From contig CBDUBC010000042.1 of NCBI GenBank assembly GCA_965365285.1, positions 1 to 21,428 on the forward strand: DNA of 21,428 nt. The letters run 5' to 3'. Positions 8,729 to 15,315 of this stretch are shown one piece after another (the first letter of the stretch is position 1; each line of letters begins with the position of its first letter). The notes under the pieces were generated by a model that did no database searches, was not told the origin of the DNA, and worked only from the letters and a program-made list of their open reading frames with translations. Source of the stretch: JAURDE01 sp965365285. GTDB lineage: Bacteria > Bdellovibrionota > Bacteriovoracia > Bacteriovoracales > Bacteriovoracaceae. The position numbers and the translations under genes are program-made.

Positions 8729-8805
8729 GCGGGATTAGCTCAGCTGGATAGAGTAGCTGGCTTCGAACCAGTTGGTCGGGGGTTCGAATCCCTCATCCCG
8801 CGCCA
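8729..8805 (+). tRNA. tRNA-Arg, anticodon TCG (reads CGA)
   Basis: A 77-base cloverleaf. The acceptor stem is GCGGGAT (8729-8735) with ATCCCGC (8795-8801), then discriminator G and an encoded CCA (8803-8805). The D stem is GCTC/GAGT, the anticodon stem GCTGG/CCAGT encloses loop CTTCGAA with anticodon TCG at 8763-8765, and the T arm GGGGG-TTCGAAT-CCCTC holds the invariant TTCGA. All stems pair (with G-T wobbles in the D, anticodon and T stems), so the tRNA looks functional. No integrase or att-like duplication of its 3' end is seen nearby. Confidence 0.97.
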
Positions 8806-8834
8806 TTTTCCTTTAAGGATTTTTTCCTAGGTTC

Positions 8835-8863
8835 TTTACACGGTCCCTTCACAGCTATTTACT
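8835..8863 (+). promoter_or_regulatory. Possible promoter for the small secreted protein
   Basis: TTTACA (8835-8840) matches 5 of 6 bases of the -35 consensus; TTTACT (8858-8863) at 17 bases matches 4 of 6 of the -10. The leader would contain the AAGGAG ribosome site. Moderate evidence only. Confidence 0.3.
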
Positions 8864-8901
8864 AGATTTGTACAGTGCCACTAAACCTCAAGGAGAATAA
8901 T

Positions 8902-9306
8902 ATGATCAGATTTATCTTTAGTTTATTTGTAATTTCAATTCTATCGCCGACTCAGGCGAGTGATACGGACTTCCTCAATAAAATCCAAGGACAATGGTCT
9001 AATCACTATTGTGATTACTATGCCGATGGGCTTTATACTGGAACTTATGATTTCGTTTTTTCAAAAGATGGTTATTTTAAAACCGTTATCCAAACCTTCA
9101 AGAAAGACCCTTGTAAGGGTGGAAGATCTTCCCTTCAAACGATGAGAGAAGATTACGTTAAATATATTGGAAAAACTTCGGATGGAAAGCAGGATGAAAT
9201 TTTCCTCATGGGTGAAACCTTTAAAGTAAGTTTTTTTGGTAAGGATACAATTAGACTATGCTCCGATGGTGCATGGAAATGCCGGACTCTTCACAGAATT
9301 CCTTAA
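8902..9306 (+). CDS. Small secreted protein of unknown function
   Basis: A 134-residue protein. The start at 8902 is chosen because AAGGAG lies 7 bases before it and it opens directly into a signal peptide (MIRFIFSLFVISILSPTQA, cleavage expected after A19); an upstream in-frame GTG at 8875 lies before the ribosome site. The mature part is about 115 residues, begins with a tract like GQWSNHYCDYYADGLYTG and contains four cysteines (in HYCDY, DPCKG, RLCSD, WKCRT), which would suit two disulfides in the periplasm. The pattern of a start GxW followed by alternating strands resembles small lipocalin-like or DUF4488-like barrels, but I do not recognise the family. It stands alone between a tRNA and a hairpin terminator. 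Confidence 0.85.
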   Translation: MIRFIFSLFVISILSPTQASDTDFLNKIQGQWSNHYCDYYADGLYTGTYDFVFSKDGYFKTVIQTFKKDPCKGGRSSLQTMREDYVKYIGKTSDGKQDEIFLMGETFKVSFFGKDTIRLCSDGAWKCRTLHRIP

Positions 9307-9315
9307 ATTCAAAAT

Positions 9316-9345
9316 AAGTACCTGAAATATTATTTCCAGGTACTT
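9316..9345 (+). terminator. Likely intrinsic terminator hairpin after the secreted protein
   Basis: AAGTACCTG (9316-9324) pairs perfectly with CAGGTACTT (9337-9345) around a 12-base AT loop. The tail (TAATCCTTCCCTT) is T-rich but interrupted, so efficiency may be moderate. It begins 10 bases after the stop codon. Confidence 0.6.
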
Positions 9346-9560
9346 TAATCCTTCCCTTAAAAAAGCTGCCTGTGACTCAGACTATTAGTACTTTGTGTTA
9401 ATGAGGTTATTGGAATATTCAGGATGTTGCGAAACTAGGCACGCAGTGGTGTTTAGGGATCCTCTATAGGTTTAAGTTTGTTTTTAATGGGCCCAAAACC
9501 TTCCCCTAAGTTTAAAATCAAGCCTGGTATCAATAAAAGATTTTTTTTAAATGAGAAAGG
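9346..9560. other. Non-coding gap with no recognised gene
   Basis: The space between the secreted protein gene (stop 9306) and the response regulator (start 9612) is about 305 bases. Apart from the terminator hairpin and the promoter dyad listed separately, I find no ORF with a ribosome site, no tRNA-like fold and no clear repeat. A T-run of eight at 9541-9548 follows no strong stem. A small RNA or degraded gene cannot be excluded. Confidence 0.5.
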
Positions 9561-9594
9561 AATTTTTGTTATAATACAATTATAAACAAAAATT
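9561..9594 (+). promoter_or_regulatory. Extended -10 promoter inside an AT-rich inverted repeat
   Basis: TATAAT (9570-9575) is preceded by TGT, giving an extended -10; no good -35 is visible. The whole element sits in an imperfect palindrome: left arm AATTTTTGTTATAAT (9561-9575), centre ACA, right arm ATTATAAACAAAAATT (9579-9594), which mirror each other except for one extra A. A dyad covering the -10 and the start site is a typical place for a repressor, or could allow a cruciform. It precedes the response regulator gene. Confidence 0.55.
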
Positions 9595-9611
9595 GAATGG
9601 GTAAGAGATTT

Positions 9612-10073
9612 ATGAAACTTCTTATTATTGATGATGAAAAAGGTATATATGATTCTTTGGTGAAAATTCTTTCATCTAAAAAATCCAGTAGTAGTGGAAA
9701 CGATCTTTTTGAAGAGGAAACGGAGAGTGCCTCTGAACTCAATTTCGAGTTTTATCATGCAGACCAAGGTGAGAAAGGTGTCTCTATTTTTAAAGAACAT
9801 GAAGAAAATGGAAATCCCTTTGATCTTGTTATTTGTGATGTAAGAATGCCACCTGGCATTGATGGGAAGGAAACTCTCAAAAGAATTTCTCAAATTGATA
9901 ACGATGTTCAAGCCATTGTGTGCTCAGCCTTTTCAGATCACTCTATCGACGAGATTGAGCGTGAAATGGAAGGAGACACTAAACTTTCTTTACTCGAAAA
10001 ACCATTTCGAGTCGAAGATGTGAAAGAAATCGTTAAAATAAAAGTCGAATTGATCAAACTTCTAAGCGACTAA
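9612..10073 (+). CDS. Orphan single-domain response regulator
   Basis: A 153-residue receiver with no output domain. Acidic pocket D7-D8, phospho-acceptor D76 in LVICDVRMPPGIDG, switch residue S105 (AIVCSAFSD) and K130 in LLEKPF are all present, so phosphorylation should work. Between the first helix and second strand lies an extra stretch rich in Ser and Glu (about residues 21-45, SSKKSSSSGNDLFEEETES), making the domain about 30 residues longer than CheY. The start at 9612 (MKLLIIDDE) is preferred to the in-frame ATG at 9597, which would sit about 15 bases from the expected transcript start without a ribosome site; GGTAAGAG lies before 9612. No histidine kinase or partner is adjacent, so its input and output are unknown. 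Confidence 0.88.
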   Translation: MKLLIIDDEKGIYDSLVKILSSKKSSSSGNDLFEEETESASELNFEFYHADQGEKGVSIFKEHEENGNPFDLVICDVRMPPGIDGKETLKRISQIDNDVQAIVCSAFSDHSIDEIEREMEGDTKLSLLEKPFRVEDVKEIVKIKVELIKLLSD

Positions 10074-10176
10074 TTTATTCTTTTTAAAAAAAATATACTC
10101 GAGCTCTAAGCTCAGATAAAGTTAAAATTCCTATAGTTTACTTCCTATAAGTTTATTTAAAAAAATCCAAAAATAT

Positions 10177-10206
10177 TATAATACTTGATCAGAAAAAAAT
10201 TCTGAT
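10177..10206 (+). promoter_or_regulatory. Possible promoter and dyad upstream of the BCCT transporter
   Basis: A consensus TATAAT (10177-10182) has no good -35. Just downstream ATCAGAA (10188-10194) and TTCTGAT (10200-10206) form a perfect 7-base inverted repeat around five A. In this place, across the expected transcript start, it could be an operator for osmotic or substrate control. The remainder of the 196-base gap is AT-rich without other signals. Confidence 0.4.
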
Positions 10207-10269
10207 TGAAATAAATACGGCAAACCTCAAACATAAGAGCATACGAAAAATAAATAAAGGGATTCTAAA

Positions 10270-12060
10270 ATGGGGCATATCAAGGATGTTGAAGCTACGA
10301 AAAAATCTCGTGAGTTAGCTGAAAAGTTACAAAAAGCAGAAGAGAGGGCCCGAAGAAAAGCGATTAAAGATAGAGCTCCCTTTAAGGGCCTTCAAGTTAC
10401 TCCGACTGCAAGTTTATTTGATGAAGGTGAGGATAGAGAGCCAGGTGATAATAATATCGTTAAATTTGGCTTTGATATTCATCCCCAAGTCACTTTTTTT
10501 TCAGCAGGATTTCTTTTTCTTTTTATAACTCTTACTCTCATGTTCAAAGAAGAAGCGGCCTCTTTTTTTGATACGACTTTATTAAGTGTCACTCAAAACT
10601 TTGGTTGGTTTCTCATTCTTGTCGCTAATGTGTTTATACTGGCAGGGATTTATTTTTGTGTAAGCCGATTTGGAGATATAAGGCTGGGGGGAAAAGATGC
10701 TCAACCGGAGTTCTCTAACGTATCCTGGTTTGCGATGCTTTTAAGTGCCGGTATGGGAATCGGACTGATGTTTTGGAGCGTAGGTGAACCGATTTATCAT
10801 TTTGATTCACCCTCACCGATGTTCACAGGTGTTACAGGAGGAACTCCTGAGGCGGCCCAAGCAGCGATGGGAACCACCTTTTTTCATTGGGGATTTCATC
10901 CCTGGGCCATATATGGATTGATTGGTCTGGGACTGGCATTCTTTAGTTATAATAGAGGTCTACCGCTAACAATTAGAAGTATTTTTTATCCTCTTCTTGG
11001 AGAAAAAATTTATGGATTTTGGGGAAATTTGATTGATATTCTCTCTGTCCTAGCAACCCTAGCTGGTCTAGCGACTTCTCTTGGTCTAGGTGTTCAGCAG
11101 TTAAATGCGGGCCTTCATACACTCTTTGGTATGGATATTAGTGTGACATCTCAAATCATAATTATCACGGTTATTACGGGGTTTGCGACTCTTTCCGTCG
11201 TCACGGGGCTTGATGCTGGTGTTAAGTTTTTAAGTAATTTGAATATGGGGCTTGCGGCCTTATTTATGTTCTTCGTTCTTCTTGTAGGACCGACTATATA
11301 TATCCTAGGGGGATTTACTCAAAATATTGGTTATTATCTTCAGAAATTACCTCAACTTAGTCTTTGGACCGAAACATTTAGAGGCACAAACTGGCAGGGT
11401 AATTGGACTATATTTTATTGGGCATGGTGGATTGCTTGGTCTCCATTTGTAGGAATGTTTATTGCTAGAATTTCGAAGGGGAGGACGGTAAGAGAGTTTC
11501 TTGTAAGTGTTGTTCTCGTTCCGAGTATTGTCTCTTTCGTCTGGATGTCTGTCTTTGGGGGAGCCGCTCTTTTTATTCAATCAACAGGTGCGGCTGATAT
11601 TACCAGTGCGGTGAAGGCCGATGTATCAACTGCTTTATTTGAACTTCTCAAAAACTTTCCATTTAGTAGTGTTCTCAGCGTTGTCGCCTTAACCTTAACA
11701 ACCGTCTTTTTTATCACCAGTTCAGACTCAGGATCCCTTGTTGTTGATCATCTTACTTCAGGTGGAAAGCTTGATAGCCCAGTACCTCAAAGAGTTTTTT
11801 GGGCAATCATGGAAGGACTTCTTGCTATTATTCTCCTTTTGGGAGGGGGACTTAATACGCTTCAAACAGCTTCTGTATGTACAGGGATTCCATTTGCTTT
11901 TGTTCTATTAATCTCAATCTATTCTCTCTACATAGAGTTCTCTCATGAGGTTTATGTTGAGGATTCTGTTAAAGATAGACTAGAGGAAGTTGAGCGTAAG
12001 CATTTTATGGAAGAAGCAATTGAAGTAGCAGTCGAAAAAGCAGTTGAAGAAAAAGCTTAA
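10270..12060 (+). CDS. BCCT family betaine/choline/carnitine-type transporter
   Basis: A 596-residue secondary transporter that most likely takes up a trimethylammonium solute such as glycine betaine for osmoprotection. About 12 membrane segments start near residue 73. The glycine-rich substrate and sodium segment SAGMGIGLMFW (G161-M162-G163-I164-G165) matches the sodium-coupled BetP type. The family signature in helix 8 is clear: WTIFYWAWWIAWSPFVGMF (W386, W387, W390 being the aromatic box), then ARISKGRTVREF. The 70-residue N-terminal extension is highly charged (KKSRELAEKLQKAEERARRK) and the C tail is acidic and helical; such ends sense osmotic stress in BetP, but that role here is inference. 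AAGGG precedes the ATG. Substrate cannot be fixed from sequence. It is monocistronic in appearance. Confidence 0.96.
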   Translation: MGHIKDVEATKKSRELAEKLQKAEERARRKAIKDRAPFKGLQVTPTASLFDEGEDREPGDNNIVKFGFDIHPQVTFFSAGFLFLFITLTLMFKEEAASFFDTTLLSVTQNFGWFLILVANVFILAGIYFCVSRFGDIRLGGKDAQPEFSNVSWFAMLLSAGMGIGLMFWSVGEPIYHFDSPSPMFTGVTGGTPEAAQAAMGTTFFHWGFHPWAIYGLIGLGLAFFSYNRGLPLTIRSIFYPLLGEKIYGFWGNLIDILSVLATLAGLATSLGLGVQQLNAGLHTLFGMDISVTSQIIIITVITGFATLSVVTGLDAGVKFLSNLNMGLAALFMFFVLLVGPTIYILGGFTQNIGYYLQKLPQLSLWTETFRGTNWQGNWTIFYWAWWIAWSPFVGMFIARISKGRTVREFLVSVVLVPSIVSFVWMSVFGGAALFIQSTGAADITSAVKADVSTALFELLKNFPFSSVLSVVALTLTTVFFITSSDSGSLVVDHLTSGGKLDSPVPQRVFWAIMEGLLAIILLLGGGLNTLQTASVCTGIPFAFVLLISIYSLYIEFSHEVYVEDSVKDRLEEVERKHFMEEAIEVAVEKAVEEKA

Positions 12061-12088
12061 AGAAAATCTATTTTTAAAGAAGTATGTC

Positions 12089-12105
12089 GTCTTTTAAAAT
12101 TTGCT
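12089..12105 (+). repeat. 17-base repeat, copy 1 (promoter region)
   Basis: GTCTTTTAAAATTTGCT occurs here and again at 20023-20039. Here it lies directly before GTATAAT and upstream of the secreted 440-residue protein gene. The core TTTTAAAA is palindromic. Confidence 0.6.
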
Positions 12106-12106
12106 G

Positions 12107-12119
12107 TATAATCTATAAT
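12107..12119 (+). promoter_or_regulatory. Doubled -10 promoter for the secreted gene pair
   Basis: Two TATAAT hexamers lie at 12107-12112 and 12114-12119, seven bases apart. No strong -35 is visible. They sit between imperfect AT-rich inverted arms (CTTTTAAAATTT at 12091-12102 and AAATTTAAAAG just before the ribosome site). The AAGGCG site and the ATG at 12144 follow. Confidence 0.5.
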
Positions 12120-12143
12120 GGTAAAATTTAAAAGGCGAAAATC

Positions 12144-13466
12144 ATGCTCAAAAAGTCTAAAAAGATCATTTTTACATTATTAATTTCCATTTTAAGCATC
12201 CATGCTTCCTATTCGATGGATACTAAAAAATGTGAAAATAGGGCCATAGAGGAGAGAAAAGAAGCGATTAAAAATGCCTCTATTGATTCGGCACTTAGTC
12301 TCCTAACCCTTGGCATGACAGGACCCGATGCCGTTCGCGCAGCTAAAAAAGCAAGTAATCTTGGAAAATTGCTTTCTATCTTGGAAGCCGTGAAAACGGG
12401 TAAGATTGATCGTCGTGTTAAAGGCTTAGCACGACAATATAGAGTTCGGAGCGATAATTTTGTAGAAATCATGAAAGGATACCTTTCTGAGGTCTGCAAT
12501 GATTTTTTTAAAGAATACAAATTTGATGGAATATACAAATTTGTCTATTACGATACTTTAAAAAGAAATAATGAACCTAAAATTGCTAATAATTCCAATG
12601 GTCCCAACTTTGAAAATCCTTTTAGAGAATTCACTCCCGATCCCAGTTGGAAAAAAAGAGGAAATCAGTACCAAAAATGTATTAATGACTCATTTATCAA
12701 TCACTATATTCAGTTCAAGAATCCTGAGAATTCTATAAAAATTCTCGGAACAGAGGCTTGGGAGCTCTCTGCCGACTGTGCTCCTCGAACTCTTTTTAGC
12801 TGGGCGGGCAGTGGTCGACTAAGAAGTTTTGAGTATGATTATGGACGGGACGGAAAGCCTTGGACCAAAAATATATCGGCAAAGTTTAAAGATACGAACC
12901 CGAACGCTATTTTTACTATTAATTCGCCCATAGCAACGTTTGGTTATGGTGATACCCTGATTCGGCTAAAGGCTCATCAAGATACTCGCTTTCTTTACGT
13001 AAAAGGAAGCGCAAATGCCTTTTACGCGTGCAATGAATTACCGCAAAGTGAAAAGAACAGAACAATTATAGTAAGAACCAAGTTTTTAGGTAGTATTCAA
13101 TTTCTTTTAGAATTTATGGCCTGTAATTTTAATGTTTTTCACTCATGGAGTTATGGTGGAAAAGAAAATTATGATGCAGCAATTAAGGGCTACAATTGGA
13201 TTAAAGAAAAAGGTCCTAAGTCCAATGAGTACAGTACCTATTTTCATGATGTGAAAACAAAGCTTCCTATTTTTAATGCCAAATATGATGAAATGGATAC
13301 CTCAGATTTTGCCTTGAAGTATAAAATGGCAATTAACTTTACTCGAATTTATGCAGGCCAGTCCGAAAGAATATTCTTTCATCCAAGTGTCCCTAAAGCA
13401 GAAAGAACTCGAAAGGCCCACTATGGTAGTGACAAGTCAACGTATTGGAATAGGTTTTCAAAATAA
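12144..13466 (+). CDS. Secreted protein of unknown function (440 residues)
   Basis: A signal peptide is plain: MLKKSKKIIF followed by a hydrophobic stretch to residue 21, cleavage expected after S24 (HASYS). The mature protein starts with a helical region (about 30-125, with heptad-like charged and Leu/Ala residues), followed by a mixed, probably beta-rich, aromatic region with motifs such as AWELSADCAPRTLFSWAG and IRLKAHQDTRFLYVKG. Six or so cysteines are spaced through the mature chain. There is no C-terminal membrane segment or lipobox, so export to the periplasm or outside is likely. I do not recognise the family. The next gene begins 9 bases downstream and also encodes a secreted protein, so they form a two-gene operon. 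An exported effector, or a factor acting on prey or envelope, is speculation. Confidence 0.88.
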   Translation: MLKKSKKIIFTLLISILSIHASYSMDTKKCENRAIEERKEAIKNASIDSALSLLTLGMTGPDAVRAAKKASNLGKLLSILEAVKTGKIDRRVKGLARQYRVRSDNFVEIMKGYLSEVCNDFFKEYKFDGIYKFVYYDTLKRNNEPKIANNSNGPNFENPFREFTPDPSWKKRGNQYQKCINDSFINHYIQFKNPENSIKILGTEAWELSADCAPRTLFSWAGSGRLRSFEYDYGRDGKPWTKNISAKFKDTNPNAIFTINSPIATFGYGDTLIRLKAHQDTRFLYVKGSANAFYACNELPQSEKNRTIIVRTKFLGSIQFLLEFMACNFNVFHSWSYGGKENYDAAIKGYNWIKEKGPKSNEYSTYFHDVKTKLPIFNAKYDEMDTSDFALKYKMAINFTRIYAGQSERIFFHPSVPKAERTRKAHYGSDKSTYWNRFSK

Positions 13467-13475
13467 GGATTAATT

Positions 13476-13910
13476 ATGAAATATATAATGAGTGGTGTTT
13501 TTCTTGGTCTCCTTTTTTTCACGAGTCCTCAGCTTATGGGAAGTTCTTCTAAGGGAATCGGATATGAGGCATGCCGCAAAGCCTATGTAAAAGAGCGCTT
13601 TAGATTGGTTGCTAAAATGGCACTGGCAAAGAAAAAAAATGATCAACTTAGCTATGTTGATTATCAGCATAAATTTGAACAACTTCTCTCTGTAGAGCGA
13701 ATGATGAAGGAGTACCGACAGAATAAAGAGGGACAAGAGAGAAGAGATTTTTATATCCGCATGGAAGAGATGTCTGTCGCCAAAATTGATAAGATAATGA
13801 GCACTTTTACGGACCGTGGTCTTTTCTGCTTGCCTAGAGCAAATAGAAAAAAAGGTCTCGACCTCCAAGGGATTGATGAGGTGGAAGATATTGTTCGTTT
13901 GATTAAATAA
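13476..13910 (+). CDS. Small secreted helical protein of unknown function
   Basis: A 144-residue protein with signal peptide MKYIMSGVFLGLLFFTSPQL and cleavage near residues 22-24. The mature part is mainly charged helix (for example FEQLLSVERMMKEYRQNKEG), with one cysteine near each end (in YEACRK and GLFCLP), which could close a helical hairpin. AAGGATTAATT gives a suitable ribosome site, and the gene follows the 440-residue secreted gene after 9 bases. A long antisense ORF covers the same bases but lacks a ribosome site and signal sequence, so the plus strand is chosen. No family is recognised. The tandem arrangement suggests that the two secreted proteins act together. Confidence 0.8.
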   Translation: MKYIMSGVFLGLLFFTSPQLMGSSSKGIGYEACRKAYVKERFRLVAKMALAKKKNDQLSYVDYQHKFEQLLSVERMMKEYRQNKEGQERRDFYIRMEEMSVAKIDKIMSTFTDRGLFCLPRANRKKGLDLQGIDEVEDIVRLIK

Positions 13911-14059
13911 TTGGGAATAAGATTTCAGGGACTTAGGAATTTTCTTTCTTTGTCCTTTCTAGCGAACTATGTTAACTTCTAAACACGATGTTTCAAAAGT
14001 CCGCAATTGTTCTTTCGTAATATCATTAATAGTAACCCCTTGAATAAAAATGAGGATTT

Positions 14060-14551
14060 ATGTCTGAGATAGCCAACAATTTAGTCGTTGAATTTGAATA
14101 CACTCTTACTGATGACAAAGGGCAAGAGATCGATAGCTCCAAAGGAAGAGGTCCCCTTGCTTATATCCACGGTAAAGGAAATATCATTCCAGGTCTTGAA
14201 AAAGAACTCACTGGTAAAAAAGTAAATGATGAGCTTCAAGTAACGGTAGCCCCTGCAGATGCTTATGGTGACTATAACGATGCTTTAATTCAAAAAGTTC
14301 CTAAGTCTGAATTTCAGGACACCACTGATCTTCAAGTAGGCGTTCAATTTCAAGTTGGTAACCCTGACGGACAAATGTTTATTGCCACGGTTACTGAAAT
14401 CACAGACAGTGAAGTAACCCTTAATGCTAATCATCCTCTTGCAGGAATGACTCTTAACTTTGATGTTAAAGTAGTAAGCATTAGAGAAGCTACTGACGAA
14501 GAGCTTACCCATGGCCATGTTCACGCTGAGGGTGAGAGCTGCGGTAACTAA
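14060..14551 (+). CDS. slyD: FKBP-type peptidyl-prolyl isomerase SlyD
   Basis: A 163-residue cytoplasmic prolyl isomerase and chaperone. Residues 8-70 and 125-150 form the FKBP part (VVEFEYTLTDDKGQEIDSS, IHGKGNIIPGLEKELTG), and the IF insert with its AYGDYNDALIQKVPKSEF lies between, as in SlyD. The tract NHPLAGMTLNFDVKVVSIREA and ATDEELTHGHVHAEG match E. coli SlyD closely. The C-terminal tail is short (HGHVHAEGESCGN), holding three His and one Cys, unlike the long His-rich nickel tail of E. coli SlyD, so metal storage is likely weak. GAGG stands 7 bases before the start. A strong terminator follows, and the gene appears to be a single transcription unit. Confidence 0.96.
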   Translation: MSEIANNLVVEFEYTLTDDKGQEIDSSKGRGPLAYIHGKGNIIPGLEKELTGKKVNDELQVTVAPADAYGDYNDALIQKVPKSEFQDTTDLQVGVQFQVGNPDGQMFIATVTEITDSEVTLNANHPLAGMTLNFDVKVVSIREATDEELTHGHVHAEGESCGN

Positions 14552-14564
14552 TTAAATACCTTAT

Positions 14565-14597
14565 AGCTCCTGTCGTCTGGCAGGGGCTTCTTTTTTT
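14565..14597 (+). terminator. Intrinsic terminator of slyD
   Basis: AGCTCCTG (14565-14572) pairs with CAGGGGCT (14581-14588) with one G-T wobble, loop TCGTCTGG, followed by TCTTTTTTT. It begins 14 bases after the slyD stop. Confidence 0.9.
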
Positions 14598-14616
14598 CCC
14601 TATTTCCTTTCCGCTC

Positions 14617-14646
14617 TTGATCATTCTTAACCTTTTCGTGTAGATT
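14617..14646 (+). promoter_or_regulatory. Likely promoter for the class II aldolase gene
   Basis: TTGATC (14617-14622) and TAGATT (14641-14646) are 18 bases apart. Transcription would start about at the first in-frame ATG (14653), which supports the later start at 14668 behind GGAGAG. Confidence 0.4.
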
Positions 14647-14667
14647 CCCTTTATGGGAGAGATGGAT

Positions 14668-15315
14668 ATGGATCTTGAAATTCGTTCTGATATTATTGAG
14701 GTTGCTAAAGAACTTCATCGAAGAAACCTATTGGCCGCGGCCGATGGAAATATTAGCGCTAGAATAAGTGATGATGAGATTCTTATTACACCTTCAGGGA
14801 TCCCTAAATCTAAAGTTCTTCTAGAGCAAATGGCCGTTGTGACTTTAGAGGGAAAGGTCCTTTCCGGAAAACCTAGTTCCGAACTCCTTATGCATCTTAA
14901 AGTCTATCAAACATGCCCTGAGGCAAAGTTTGTGATTCATGCTCATCCTCCTACCGCAGTGGCCTGGAGTATAGCCAGACCAGACCTAAAGGAGCTTCCA
15001 AGTGAATGTTTTTCTGAAGTAATTTTAGCAGTTGGAGCGATCCCTTTTGTTCCCTACGCCAGACCAGGAAGTGAGGATATGGGAAACCATCTTCTTCCTT
15101 TTTTACCAGACCATCGAGTGATGATTCTTAGCCGTCATGGTGCCTTAAGCTGGGGTGAAGAGCTCCAAGAGGCGCTTAACGGTATTGAGAGGCTTGAGCA
15201 TTCTGCTGAGATGCTTTGGAAAGCGGAGACTCTTGGTGGAATTACGATCCTTCCTCAAGAGGAAATCGCTTTCCTAAAAGAAAAAAGAAAAGAGATTGGG
15301 ACTAAAACTCTTTAG
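14668..15315 (+). CDS. Class II aldolase/adducin family protein (FucA-like)
   Basis: A 215-residue zinc-dependent aldolase-type enzyme. The zinc ligands of L-fuculose-phosphate aldolase are seen as H91 and H93 (FVIHAHPPTA) and H157 (SRHGALSWG), and the catalytic glutamate as E72 (SSELLMHLKVY). The phosphate-binding segment DGNISARISDDEILITPSG (26-44) is intact. Families of this fold include fuculose- and rhamnulose-phosphate aldolases, ribulose-5-phosphate epimerase and methylthioribulose-phosphate dehydratase; which substrate applies cannot be told here, and no sugar-catabolism genes are adjacent. The start at 14668 has GGAGAG six bases upstream; ATGs at 14653 and 14662 precede or overlap that site. 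The stop overlaps the convergent gene by four bases. Confidence 0.93.
   Translation: MDLEIRSDIIEVAKELHRRNLLAAADGNISARISDDEILITPSGIPKSKVLLEQMAVVTLEGKVLSGKPSSELLMHLKVYQTCPEAKFVIHAHPPTAVAWSIARPDLKELPSECFSEVILAVGAIPFVPYARPGSEDMGNHLLPFLPDHRVMILSRHGALSWGEELQEALNGIERLEHSAEMLWKAETLGGITILPQEEIAFLKEKRKEIGTKTL

Noticed and set aside
8729..8805. tRNA-Arg as an integration site for a mobile element
   Set aside because: No integrase, no repeated tRNA 3' end and no composition change were seen on either side.
9346..9560. Possible small RNA or riboswitch in the 305-base gap
   Set aside because: No strong stem with T-run and no known riboswitch core could be recognised; only the listed hairpin and dyad are supported.
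13470..13868. Minus-strand ORF of 132 codons over the small secreted gene
   Set aside because: The plus frame has a ribosome site, a signal peptide and operon spacing; the minus frame has none of these.
13911..14059. Promoter for slyD
   Set aside because: Only a weak TTGTTC without a well-placed -10 was found, so no site is annotated.
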